Assembly: GCA_905220665.1 (NCBI GenBank)
Contig: CAJNAR010000163.1
Coordinates: 1-64,000, forward strand
Direction: 5' to 3'
From: Albugo candida
Lineage: Eukaryota; Oomycota; Peronosporomycetes; Albuginales; Albuginaceae
Length of the DNA: 64,000 bases
Shown here: positions 11,538 through 21,699 of the stretch, piece by piece
Layout of the letters: every line of letters starts with the position of its first letter
How positions within the stretch are numbered: the stretch's first letter is position 1
Notes under the pieces: generated by a model
The model's database searches: none
What the model was told of the DNA's origin: nothing
What the model saw: only the letters and a program-made list of their open reading frames with translations
Translations under genes and position numbers: made by a program

Positions 11538-11879
11538 GTGGTGTTTGAAAAGGGAAAACAATACGAATTTTTTTCCTCCTTTCTTAAGAAAAGTTGTCAA
11601 CTACAAGAACAATTCAAGATTGGTGGGGAGAATGATATTAGGGAGCAAAGCTTGCACTCAACTTGGAAAAAATCCCAAGCTTTTTCTCCAAGTCGTACTC
11701 GAGATACGCCATCGAGATCTATCGGATTGAACACGCAATGGAACCCCTTACATCTTAGGGTTAGTATGAAGCGGTGTTACGAACGAGAGTTGGCCAACGA
11801 TAGCTCTAATACGCAGCAGCAGAAAGCTTCTATAGCTATCAATACAAATGAGTGGAAACACGCGCTTTATCGGGTATGA
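11538..11879 (+). CDS. Conserved duplicated ORF, unknown (paralogue at 27820)
   Basis: The open frame covers about 113 residues, basic and Ser/Thr-rich, with no ATG at its 5' end (the frame is open further upstream), so it may be an internal or second exon. The segment QAFSPSRTRDTPSRSIG matches QAFSPIRTRDIRRSSIG in copy 2, and both end near QQKASIAIN / RKKASISIN. It lies just upstream of the small secreted ORF in both copies, so the two could be parts of one spliced gene. No domain recognised. Confidence 0.3.
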   Translation: MVFEKGKQYEFFSSFLKKSCQLQEQFKIGGENDIREQSLHSTWKKSQAFSPSRTRDTPSRSIGLNTQWNPLHLRVSMKRCYERELANDSSNTQQQKASIAINTNEWKHALYRV

Positions 11880-11927
11880 TGCTCAGTCATGAATTTCGGA
11901 ACAATCCGTGGAAACAAATTCAAAACT

Positions 11928-12095
11928 ATGAAAATTTTTACGGTATTCATTGCAACGGTTATTTTCTTCACAATGTTGTCGGGTGCTCATACAAGAGGCT
12001 TTTTGTCTCGCAACCGTCCCAGAAGGTTTATATTCGCTTTAACAAGATGCTTCATTCGACTTTGTTGCGTAAAACTTATCTATGAGAAATCGTGA
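11928..12095 (+). CDS. Small secreted protein candidate, 55 aa (paralogue at 28099)
   Basis: From ATG 11928 the protein begins MKIFTVFIATVIFFTMLSGA, a strong signal peptide. A basic RGFLSRNRPRRF stretch and a cysteine pair (RLCCVK) follow. The frame is open 13 codons further upstream to 11889, but the internal ATG aligns with the copy-2 start. Aligned without gaps to the 28099 ORF, about half of the residues are identical, and the signal peptide and RG[FL]LSR core are kept. A secreted effector-like role is inference; the family is unknown. Confidence 0.5.
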   Translation: MKIFTVFIATVIFFTMLSGAHTRGFLSRNRPRRFIFALTRCFIRLCCVKLIYEKS

Positions 12096-12669
12096 GGAGG
12101 AAATTATGCAGATAAACAATTCTTTCCGTTGAAACTGCTTTATGAGACCAAACACATCTATACGAACCATTTTGGCAATATCTCACAATTTTTATCTATG
12201 AATCCGCATCGATCACGACTGCTCTAGTTCATTTCTCTTTCAACCGTTTTTATTCAGTGAAACCACAATGTAAGCATATGATGTCTTTTGCCTAGAAAAA
12301 TTAACGACAGTACCGCGCAATTGTCAAGTTGAAGCTTCACGCTTTTGCAAACAGCATACCAGAAATGGAACAACGACGCATTATAACGCATGTGAACAAT
12401 GAGGAGGGGATGTGTTCGTGAGATCCTATTAGTAGAGGGACCTGTGATCAATTCAGGATTCAGAGGTGCATATGTAGCGAGCTGATCAAGATCCCCACGA
12501 TAAGCGAAATTGATTTCCACCTACATCACGTCATTGATGTCGTGAAGACATGACAATTGTTCGTTCTTGATAAAAAACGTCAGTTGCCTTTACTGTGAAT
12601 GGAAAGATGATCACACTCTCGCAAAAGTCAAACATGAAGATCTGAAATTGTAAGATTTTAATTTCAGCT

Positions 12670-12872
12670 TGATTTTCGTTTCGCTGTTTATGAGCCCTTC
12701 CGTTCCCAACTAGCTACAGAATCGAAAGGCAACGAAAAGGCAGTCAATTCTCAATTTTATCAATCTACCACCAGGAAGCAACAATTCTTTATAATGTATG
12801 TAGATCACTCGGACTTCAAGTTGGAGAATTCAGAGATGAAGTACTCTTCTTGTTTTCATGCTGATTATTAAG
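12670..12872 (+). pseudogene. Remnant of duplicated coding exon (LDFRFAVYEPF)
   Basis: After a splice-acceptor-like taatttcag, the frame reads LDFRFAVYEPF and continues open to a TAA near 12870, ending with EMKYSSCFHADY. Copy 2 (28964-29152) reads LDARFSIYEPF at the matching place. Shared protein-level similarity implies an ancestral gene in the duplicated block. Start and function are unknown. Confidence 0.25.
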
Positions 12873-13179
12873 CACGTGTGAGAGGGACTCGACGTTAGGA
12901 ATATCCTTTTAGTCAGTTTCTTTCTACCGCCAAGGGATTTGATTGAGATGGAAAATTTTTATCGACCTTCTAGCTTGATTAAGGTATCAGGTCTCTAAGC
13001 TAACCTCTTTGAAAGAATATGCATTCCATCGGGAAAGCTTCAGCTTTTTTGAGCTAGCATGATTAATCACTCTTCCTGCGTCAACTTCCCTAGCTGAACT
13101 TGAAGTCCTGAAATGGCGCGGGTCTTTGCGTAGATATGTCAAATTACCAAAACTAAATTGTCGACCTTAAAAAATTCTT

Positions 13180-13236
13180 GAGCATGTTGACATTGACATT
13201 GACATTGCCATTTCTATTTCCATTTCCATTGACATA
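13180..13236. repeat. ATTGAC/ATTTCC hexamer microsatellite
   Basis: Imperfect hexamers (gttgacattgacattgac and then atttctatttccatttcc). The matching place in copy 2 (29684-29715) has a shorter attgatattgacattgat run, so the array predates the duplication and has changed length. Confidence 0.7.
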
Positions 13237-13720
13237 TACCCTGCTACAGCTGAGGTGCGCCTTATCTTTCTCTGAGTTGAGATTCGTTGGAGACCGATCA
13301 CCATTGACCGTAGCCATATTTTGTGGTGTTGACCAACGATCATTCTGATCACTTCCATCGTGAATTTACGCATTCATGATTTTTGGTCTTTATTCCGTTG
13401 AACAACGAAGAAGACCTGAGGTGGTCCCCAGAAATCCAATGATTCTGATTTATAAGGATAGTGAGCGAGACTTGAGATGTTTTAACCCGACTGATTCACA
13501 TACTGTTCAGACTACGTCAGAACTATTGAATGATGAAATGTGTAGAATATTCCATATATTAAGAGTATAGCTTGTTCATCATATCATAGACATAGCTTTT
13601 ATTGATTACTGAATTGCTGGGAATGCATTCGAGGTTGATTGAGCTGTCTTGACCTCCTCGTCCGCCCTTTCGAAGTAAGTTATATGTGTCAGTGGATCAA
13701 TCTAATCTTGATAGTGCACG

Positions 13721-14366
13721 GAGCTTCATGCCCCAAAACAGCTTCGTCATGCACTAATTCTCCGTATCAGATATAAATGCAATTGTGTGAAGGCACTTGT
13801 GTCAGTTTCAAACTATTCTCGTTATGAGATGAACGATAGCCTAAAATAACGCTCGACTATATTTATCAAGGAAAATATGAAATTATTTTTACCTTGCACC
13901 GCATTGCAATATGCAAAGCATCCATGCATCTTGTAATGCCTAGTGGGCGTGGCCAAATAAATCAAAAGAAAGTACCCGTACCCCAGAATACTGAGTACGT
14001 AGAATCGATTACTTACACAAGATACGCTGCAACAGAATAGAGTGAAGCGCAAATCCTAATCTGTAAAACAGATTACACATATCAATGTATTTGCACAAAT
14101 TGGGTATGTTCACGGCAAAGGACAACGGTATACGTCTCGTGAGTACAACGTAGAAATCTGACGGACCGTATCGCTTCGTGTGAGTGTAAACCAGATAGTT
14201 GTAAGACCATAGCGAGGTCAATAAACGAAATACTATGTGGAGCAATATTTTTCTCTCCCTCCTTGTTGTCTATCACCAAGTATCGCAAGCTAGCGCATAT
14301 CGTATCCGCACGACTTGACCGGATAAATACACAACTATAACTCGCTGCCGTAGATGTATTCAGCGC
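13721..14366. other. Inter-gene stretch with a minus-strand membrane-protein-like fragment
   Basis: Minus-strand frames at 14245-14009 (LGFALHSILLQRILCK) and 14052-13822 (YVLSILGYGYFLLIYLATP) are hydrophobic and could be adjoining exons or frameshifted parts of one membrane protein. A GTAAGT-like donor occurs where the frames change (about 14008). I cannot name a family. Confidence 0.25.
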
Positions 14367-14908
14367 GTGATGCCGACAGCAACATTCTCATATGGTTACG
14401 GAGACGGTTATTATTGGCGTCTGATTCTGCCAAATGTATTTCTGATGTACGCAGACATCACTGATGACATCCCGTATGAATACGTTGCTCGCAGCTGCAT
14501 TTATTCTGACGTAACATGCTTTGAGGGAAGCATAGATGTGAAAGGGTGGCAGAAAATAAGAAACTTGTGAATGTTATAAAGGAATTACCACCAAGCTTCA
14601 CGAACATTGATCCTGCTCCAGAACACGCTCGAGACACCGTCTCCAAGATGGAGAAGGTAAGCAGATTCATTCGACTTTTTGGTGTTGATTTGGTGGCAGA
14701 CAACTCGAAAAGTGAAAGTAACAGTGCACCGAAAAGAGCTAGACTTTCTGATTCCGATCTGAGCCACAAGACAGAAAAAGATCAAACTGGACACGCATCT
14801 ACTTCATGTGGAAATGCGCCCAATAGCGTCCACGTATCTGGACATGGTATTGAACATAGCATGGCACATTGCTTACTTTGCCCGAATTCTAAATCTTGTT
14901 TGCCTTGA
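14367..14908 (+). pseudogene. ZC3HC1/NIPA-like C-terminal fragment, frameshifted
   Basis: Frame one ends with YVARSCIYSDVTC and KGWQKIRNL before a TGA at 14568. In the next frame the protein continues as LVNVIKELPPSF, then DTVSKMEKVSRFIRLFGVDL and a basic RARLSDS tail. In ZC3HC1/NIPA proteins the C-terminal domain has a His/Cys cluster, then a P-G-W-K helix and a final S-x-K-x-x-R-x-F-R helix, the same order as here. The +1/-1 shift at about 14560 and lack of the N-terminal zinc finger suggest a relic. Assignment is tentative. Confidence 0.4.
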
Positions 14909-14971
14909 ATGTCTGGATATTTGTGAGAAATAGGAGATATTCGATACTACTTCACGCAAAAGTGACCATCA

Positions 14972-15325
14972 ATGGGCGGTACGGTATACGTCAAGCGAGA
15001 ACCCGAGAGAACAATGCAGAATTGTGGTAGCTTCTGTGGAAATATTATATGGAGATCTTCAGCTCATTGTGATGCAGCGCATGTCAACTATATCACTACT
15101 TTATCGGATATATCACTTGTCAGCAAAAGAATTCTGGTAGTGACATACCGGAATACATACAAGAAGGGTTGCTTCGAATGTGTTCGTTCCATCAAAGGTC
15201 CAATCGTTGAGCAGAATGGAGATGATGATTTGCACTCAATCTTTGCAGAAGTTATTCAATCAGATTGGAATGATTTGTTGGCTACACGTAAAACCTGCAG
15301 ATATTGCTCAGCCGTAAATGACTAA
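14972..15325 (+). CDS. Hypothetical protein with one C-x2-C-x5-G motif
   Basis: This ATG-started ORF of 117 aa contains CFECVRSIKG at residues ~68-77, an exact C-x2-C-x5-G match. A second CxxC (CRYC) lies 40 residues on, the same layout as the modules of the large secreted protein at 34906-36966. Several other cysteines precede it (NCGSFCG). No signal peptide is visible at this start, so a 5' exon may be missing or it may be a fragment of a CCG-class gene. Confidence 0.4.
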   Translation: MGGTVYVKREPERTMQNCGSFCGNIIWRSSAHCDAAHVNYITTLSDISLVSKRILVVTYRNTYKKGCFECVRSIKGPIVEQNGDDDLHSIFAEVIQSDWNDLLATRKTCRYCSAVND

Positions 15326-15332
15326 TCATTTT

Positions 15333-15490
15333 TTATGTCTCGAGATTAGCTACCCACTCTCGGATAGCCTCATTGACTGCATCCTTGAGTGTCTGTGATC
15401 CTAAGCGAAATAGGAGCAACTTCGGCACCGAGCATCCTCATACGAAAAATCTTACGTAATTGGCGCTGTACAATATTCAGTAAGCGTTGG
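15333..15490 (-). pseudogene. trpB: Tryptophan synthase beta-subunit relic
   Basis: Reading the minus strand from about 15480: QRQLRKIFRMRMLGAEVAPI, then after a one-base frame change LGSQTLKDAVNEAIREWVAN and a TAA at 15333-15335. These are the two adjacent conserved blocks of TrpB (R-M-x-x-L-G-A-E-V and G-S-x-T-L-K-D-A-x-N-E-A-x-R-x-W-V). The frameshift and absence of the rest of the enzyme mark it as a fragment. TrpB makes tryptophan from indole and serine; an intact copy may exist elsewhere. Confidence 0.7.
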
Positions 15491-17030
15491 CTCTTGTTTT
15501 AGACTAGACAAGGCCGTTTTTAGGCAAGAATTTCTCTGAATTTCAATCGGTAGACCCGCTGAGTCATGGAAGCAGAAATTTCATTTGGGAAAGAAGTATA
15601 CAACGACTTATCCATGCATGCATCATACAACACGTGGCAGTTTATTTGCTGATAAATGTAAAAATTGTATAATCGATAGCAAGCACTTGAAGAGTCAAAA
15701 GAAATGCTGAAAACGTCGCATATAAGTGGTCTCATGTTTTCTACCGAAAAGTTACGTGTGCAGAAATCAGCAATCGGATATGATGAATCATGTGATTAGG
15801 TATCAAGTCTTACCGAACCTGTGTGTCATCTTTTGCAAAAGATAGAGTAGGTGCATAGAGACCATATCACAGTATCCCGAAAACTACAGCCAAAACACAC
15901 GTTCGTCCATGTGATAACATTACTTCGTGCCGGCCGTATCGGAAATTATCTCTGGTATTTGCAGTTTAAATAAGGTGTAGCCGATACGATCGAAGCATCC
16001 AAAGACTTGTCCTTTTCCATTGACGCGGGGAGTAATGCGTATGTTGTGTCAGTTACCTTATGGTACCTCATAATGAGTCCTTTCGACTATAAACATGTGG
16101 AAACCATCTGCAACATACCTGATATAATCCGAATCACCCACCTTGATTACGTGTATTCAGGCATCTTTCCACATTATCATTGAGCTTTTCGGAACGTAAA
16201 GGACCTAAGAGATTTATACCGGACTGGTTACCAGGAGAAATATTGTGTCGTCTCCATCTTTGTCAACGTATGGTGACACATCGAGTAGAACGGGATGATC
16301 TAGAGGTACTTGAGTTGCAAGGCAGCATGAATAATACAAGTGCATTAATCGATCTAGTATTTCACCATGCATGACTATGTCAGATCGGACAATCGCTATC
16401 TGCATATATTTGATGATACAAAAATCCTCAGGGATCCGTAGGCAGCTGGTGATACCTACCAAATGCTTGCTATATGTTTCTCTCGGACCCTCACATCTCT
16501 AGCCTAATAGCAGCAAAGGTGTCACGTCTAGTGGTCTTCCTCACGCTGCTAGTTCAAGTCATAGAAATCATATTGAACTAGGAATCATTCTATGCATTGA
16601 CCGCAAGAAAAACTCCTATCGGAGTGTATCGGATGCAAAAGAGATCTGACCATCTTTCACGAGAGTGTGTTACCGACAAGAGAGTCAAAGTGTTGATCAA
16701 AAGCTGATACGAAATAAATCAAAACCGAGGGGAAGAACTGAGAATATCGAGATTTATCAAGAGAGAGAGAATATATGATTATTATTCAGCATTAGAACTT
16801 GGGGTGCTGTTCACAATAGGCGACGTATCGCTTCAGCACTACATACTGGATGGAATGCAGAGTCTGTTAAGCAACCACGAGCACTTTTAAAGCCAAATCA
16901 TTCTTAAAATAAGGTAAACTTTTTATGGCTAAACAGTAAAAGCTCCCGTCCTGAATGCGCCGTATCTTTCGTCTATATGTAAGCACGAGTGCTTCACATA
17001 ATCATCTTCGTATTCAAAAGTATATTGCTT
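15491..17030. other. Gene-poor stretch, probable gene relics
   Basis: Only short ORFs are seen (15520-15735 minus; 16180-16374 plus; 16214-16462 minus), none with a recognised domain. Minus-strand text around 15950-16130 reads like degraded coding sequence (ADGFHMFIVER; NGKGQVFGCFDRIGY) but no family comes to mind. Confidence 0.4.
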
Positions 17031-17115
17031 TCAAGATAAGTAGAAATACACGGTACGTCAAGATAAGTAGAAATACACGGTACGTCAAGATAAGTAGAAA
17101 TACACGGTACGTCAA
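17031..17115. repeat. 27-bp tandem repeat, three exact copies
   Basis: The unit is tcaagataagtagaaataca plus cggtacg. It is repeated exactly at 17031-17057, 17058-17084 and 17085-17111, with a 4-bp partial unit after. It lies about 500 bp upstream of the ZMYND12-like gene. It is too few units and has no spacers, so it is not a CRISPR-type array. Confidence 0.97.
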
Positions 17116-17611
17116 ATTCAGGTATTACGTTTGAGTAGCACAATTTCAAGCCTCAGTACATCCTTTTTGAAAACCCATTAAAATACACCCTCTTCATAAT
17201 TCTCGTTATTCCAGACTGGCCATTCAGTAGATACGATGTTCGATTGCCCCCACAAAGAGAAACGACTTCTGGTGTGCGTGCGTACATCTCCCGGTACTAA
17301 CCTCAGGCAATCGAAAAAATCCAATCAGCCTAGTCGTCCTGCTCGCTTGTCATATATTTGTTTTTTTGCTTCTAGCTCCTTTCTCGGAATCTGCTACACA
17401 TCTGTATGAAGGGGCAAGCCGAAAAATGAGCAGATTAAATATATCAAATGTACTACTTGGAATCACGAAAGAGAGTTCCAGAAAAACACCGCGTTATAAC
17501 TTCACAAACAGTAAATGTGTTCAAATAATAGGGAGAATGGGCGCATAGAAACATGAAATCTATTTATTCGATGGCACCTACTTGAGGGGCATTTCTATTT
17601 TCGGAAATATT

Positions 17612-18536
17612 ATGGATGATGGCCGCTGGGCTGATCTGTGTCTGGAAAGCGAAGAACTTTGCCTTGATAAGAACGTCATCGGTGCCTACGACAAAGTGCT
17701 GCTTGTACTTCATGAGATGACTGATATTTACGGAGAAAACGCGCTGGAATTGGTATATCCATACCTTCTTTTGGGAGACATCGTGCTGAAGCAAAATCAT
17801 CTGAATGAAGCAGAAGAAACTCTATCTCTGATAAAATGGATTTTGATCAAAGAATCGAGCAATCTTGATAAGGAGCTGACGTTATCTCACAATGCTCGAA
17901 TGGAGAAACTGTATTGCCTCTTAATGATAAAACACCGATCCTTTGAGCAAGCAATGAGCCATGCGTGTCGTGGAGCTTACTATTGCTCGATGCTTCTCGG
18001 ACCCGAGCATATCGACACGTCTCAATTTTACTTCCACATTGGGTCGATAATAAATAATGACACTTGGCAACCAGCTGAAAGCAGCTTACTGGATTCGAAA
18101 GATAAAGGATTGGGCATGTTCAACAAAGTTACTGATATCTGGTACCAGTTTCTGACTGACAAAATGCATAATGGCTCTTTGTTGAGCTGCTCGCAGTCAA
18201 AAATGCAGGAGGGAGCACGAATGCTCCAAGTCATTGCAGAGATTCACATGAAGCATAATGGGAGGACACAGCCCCCAGACGGAAGACTTCTACATGCACG
18301 TGGCTTGATTGCAGTCGAACTCGGACTGTACACCGAAGCGTATAAATTTGTCGAATATGCCCAAAATGTCTACCTCAAGACGCTGGTAAGTTTGATGCTG
18401 AACGCTCAGATACCTGATGCGGGACGTCTCACAAACTGGCTATGTTTTGTAGGGTGGTGATCATCCGGCCACTACAGACGCGCAAAACTTATTGTCTTTC
18501 ATCCGAGAAAGTATACCGAGCACAAAGTTCGACTGA
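17612..18536 (+). CDS. TPR protein related to ZMYND12 (axonemal)
   Basis: Two exons: 17612-18385 and 18453-18536, with a 67-bp GT-AG intron (GTAAGT ... TTTTGTAG). Splicing turns a premature end into a tail reading TLGGDHPATTDAQNLLSF, a typical last TPR helix pair. The body follows the ZMYND12 order: ELVYPYLLLGDIVLKQNHLN, then EAEETLSLIKWILIKES, then a SMLLGPEHIDTSQFYFHIGS repeat. The N-terminal MYND zinc finger of the animal protein is absent, or lies in an unseen 5' exon. ZMYND12 belongs to a dynein-associated complex in flagella, which fits a zoospore-forming organism. The frame is intact. Confidence 0.7.
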
Positions 18537-18587
18537 CGAGTCATCAGTTTGGGTCCATCTTTCATGCGACCTGAGCAGTAAAGAAAT

Positions 18588-19320
18588 TCACTGAGCCGAA
18601 CGCCAGTTTTGGGTCTTTGCGTACATCTTTTGTTCAGAGTTGATCTTTTCGGGCTCATTGACGCGCATAAACGGATTTGCGGCGAGTTATTCGCAAACAC
18701 TGGACGGAATAGTACACTGTTGTATTTCAGCCCATGAAAGTGTCTTCATCACGTCGATATTTCCAGGCTCTATAGATGCGGCAAATCGCAAATCTTCAAA
18801 GCGTACTAATGTTCGCAGTAGATTTTCGTGTCAAGTGGCAGTTTACCGACTATATTGTTAAGTGCATAATGTTTTTCTGCTGGTGTTCCTATTGAAAAAG
18901 AGACCACAACGGGCGATAAAAAGCGTATCATCGGCGAAGAGGAAATCTTGGTAATGGCAAACGGGATGTCGGCCCGTGTGACACGGAGTATGGTATGCTT
19001 TCACTTCAAATTGGCCAATAGAAATCACGTCTTGGTACCTCAGTTTATTCGTCGCAGCTTGAACATCATCGACCAATTCCTCCACAAACAGAAATGACCT
19101 CATTCATATCTTCGTGCTTTGAAAGTAGCCGAACGAGATCTTCATTGCCACCAGCGTGATCCCAGTGTCCATGACCTGTGATGATGGATACAATTCTTAC
19201 ATTGAGTGCAATGGCTTATCGTACACTCGTTTTGCAGCGACGGGATCCATTGCAGCTGCGACTTTATTCGCCATGTCGATTAAAAGTTACGCATAATTAT
19301 CCTTATTGGGACCATTTTAC
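18588..19320 (-). pseudogene. Glyoxalase II (hydroxyacylglutathione hydrolase) pseudogene
   Basis: Minus-strand pieces in changing frames cover the whole enzyme. N-terminal NKDNYAY and ANKVAAAMDPVAAKRVYD (19230-19310) are followed by the metal motif TGHGHWDHAGGN (19144-19181), then ISIGQFEVKAYHTPCHT (about 18990-19045), where the family has P-G-H-T. Next come DDTLFIARCG, KLPLDTKIYCEH with a following stop, FAASIEPGNIDVMKTLSWAE, and NPFMRVNEPEKI near the C-terminus (18650). Several frameshifts and stops disable it. The family hydrolyses S-lactoylglutathione in methylglyoxal detoxification. It converges on the ZMYND12-like gene, 51 bp apart. Confidence 0.8.
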
Positions 19321-19496
19321 AGCTTATATATGTATCCAGCCTCTATTTCAGTTCGTTCCCCGTTCAAAACTCTTTTTTCTGCACAATTTCACACTATCCT
19401 CGGCCCGGTATCGTTATGTTTATGACTGCCACTAATGGCTCGTAGTGTACACTTGCATATTCTCTACCAAGTAATATTTTGAAAAACACATTCCAT

Positions 19497-20070
19497 TTAG
19501 GGAACCGTTAAAATCCCCTCAGTTTGATATGATAGGCTGGTTTTATGTTCCTCAGTTTAATATGACTGGCTAAGTATTAGGTGCTTCAGCTACTGCGAGT
19601 CGAACCAGTATCTCTGCAACTGCGTGGGTGGCCATCTGGATCGACCCGAAGGAATCAACCATCTGCATCACCGACGCAAAGAATTCTTCGCAATTTGAGC
19701 TCTTCGCAGCAGCCCTGGATGCACCCATGCAAAGAAGATCTGGCCGTTCATGAGGGTAGGACACAATGCACGAAGATGTAAAAGTGCAACAACAGGACCC
19801 ACAGGACTCAGTTTACAAAATCATATATTTTTGTGTTATGAACAAACCGTGAAATATAAAATAGTATAAAAAGATTGATCACAAACGAACGAAGGCGAAC
19901 GCGAAGTAAACCAAATGATTGCGAATAGAGCGCAAAATAGTTGACGTCGAAAAGGAGCGGGCAGTTGGATCATTTTATCGTATTGCCCCTTACCTAGGCG
20001 TACGTTAGTACCATGGAAGCATAAAATTAGAAAATCATAATAAACTGAGGGGCTTTTACCGGTTCCCTTA
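19497..20070. mobile_element. Harbinger/Tourist-like MITE with ~36-bp TIRs and TTA duplication
   Basis: The element spans 19500-20067. The left end gggaaccgttaaaatcccct continues cagtttgatatgat. The right end, read on the opposite strand, is gggaaccggtaaaagcccct then cagtttattatgat. Both ends are flanked by TTA (19497-19499 and 20068-20070), the target preference of PIF/Harbinger elements. A partial internal copy of the terminal sequence lies at 19550-19575. At 568 bp with no transposase, it is non-autonomous. Confidence 0.75.
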
Positions 20071-20189
20071 ATTTATATGTCTATAATAGTTTGTAAACTG
20101 GCTGATCGAGTAGGAATTACCTGTATTGCGTGTTACTCCCATGACTAAACAGGAGTTCCGGTCCTTATAGACGTGTTGCCGGTCGCCCT

Positions 20190-21310
20190 CTTACTTGGTA
20201 TATCGACGAGCCGAGTCATTCGGACAAATGACGCTGTAACCAGTCGCTGTGATGTAAGTTTGATTACACTTCAAATTCAGTGAGACTGTTGGTAGTTTAT
20301 AAAAGGCTTCCAGGTCGGTACGATTGTGGAGATGTATCGTTAAAATACAGTCTTTTGACTGTCTCATAAACACCAAAGCATATCCCAGTACTTGGTGTGA
20401 TAGTAATCGTGCGACATAATGCATATTTCACAATCCTCGAATTCCTTCTTGGTGTACCGTTTTCCTACACAATTTCAGAAAGCCGAGTATGATTTTTGAT
20501 CTCCTTGTGTTATGAGCCGAACTATCACAATATTCAATAGATTAACGGTAGATGCAGCCATACCACCGGCGATCGATCCGAACGCTTTAGACTTGAAACT
20601 AGAGAGCGTACTATCCGAGCTTGCACCTGTACGCACCCGCCATTGCTGTTTTAATGAAAACGCAGAGAAGAATGTATCAACACTCATATACGCCCAATAA
20701 CCCGCATACAAGCTTCGAAGTCCTTCACGCTGCAAAATGGAGTGAATCGCATGCCTCGTATTTCGAGAATTGTTTGATCTCGTAACGATTACTCTCGTCG
20801 CATTCGCGGATTCCAGCTAATTGCATTCTACTTTTACCACTTCCGCTGGTACGATTATGCTCGAAATTTCCAGCTCGCTACCGGCTCCTGCTATGAAGTA
20901 AACTTTTCCGGTGTGTGCTTTTAAAATAGATTACTGTTCCAAAGTTTGTTTCAGATATTGGTACGTTTCAAAGTAGAACGCAGCGCTTATTAGTGAGAGG
21001 GTCATTGTCGTTCCTAAACCTACAAAGAGTCCACGAAATCCTTTTGCTACTTTCTGTGATCTTCCAGTATAGATATGTTAGTGACCTTACCTTCCCGTGC
21101 GATTCTAAGCACTACTTTGGATAAGCGAATTTTATTTTCCACTTGCAATTTGATTCGAATATTAAGTGTGTCGAAAATTGGCAAAACGGAGTCAGAAATG
21201 ACACCAGCAAAGGCTCCTGGCACAAAAGCAGTAGCTAAATACGTAGTGCCTTATTCATGATAGTGAGAGAACGCGTCTGGATGTGCGTAAGAAGCTTTAA
21301 GAATTGACAT
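20190..21310 (-). pseudogene. Mitochondrial carrier (SLC25) family pseudogene
   Basis: Minus strand from an ATG at 21310: MSILKASYAHPDAFSHYHE, then an in-frame TAA, then ATAFVPGAFAGVISDSVLPI. Further on, KGFRGLFVGLGTTMTLSLIS (about 21035), the carrier signature PAEVVK (about 20845) and REGLRSLYAGYWAYM (about 20720) are seen. GSIAGGMAASTVNL (about 20550) and ARLLSHQVLGYALVFM (about 20380) close it. This covers the repeated carrier modules with the P-x-[DE]-x-x-[KR] motif. The nonsense codon plus two frameshifts near 20770-20830 indicate loss of function. Substrate cannot be told. A possible 41-bp intron lies around 21050-21095. Confidence 0.75.
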
Positions 21311-21699
21311 TGAGACCGATGGAAGCGGAGAGGTCACCGTATCTAGTCACGATAGTGGCTAGATGCTTTATGTTGTCATATTTCTGAAACCTCTTGAGGC
21401 GATCATTTTCGACGTTTTGAGATTCCCAAAGCCTCGTAGAATTGATTCATGTCATTGTTCACTGATGAATTACTGTTTGCTTAATTCTTATTTGATTTGG
21501 TTGTTATTGAGCGTGATGATCGAAGCTCAAAGTCTAACGACTCTGCGAGGTATTTTGCACTCTCATTAGTAGTATACATCTGATTATCACGATACTCCGC
21601 TTTGGTCTCTAACTTGAGTTCTACATCCACTCCGTCCTTTGCGATTTCCTCTGCAAGAATTGAGCTTTTTCATTGTTTCTGGGAACCTGAGATTGAAAA

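Larger units (their letters stand above)
8250..13720. repeat. Segmental duplication, copy 1
   Basis: This block aligns in the same order and orientation with 23900-30180. Clear anchor pairs: 8301/23937 (acgaaggaag), 9615/26284 (gatcgtcagttctccca), 11928/28099 (small secreted ORF), 12672/29036 (tcagcttgat), 13490/29943 (cgactgattcacat) and 13650/30106 (tcttgat). I judge identity to be roughly 70% with many indels. Copy 1 alone has a SINE (11097-11337). Its left edge touches the gypsy 3' LTR. Apart from the ORFs listed separately I see no intact gene; the remaining frames are short and frameshifted relative to copy 2. Confidence 0.85.

Noticed and set aside
17031..17115. CRISPR-like repeats
   Set aside because: Head-to-tail units without spacers in a eukaryotic subtelomere; a simple 27-bp minisatellite.
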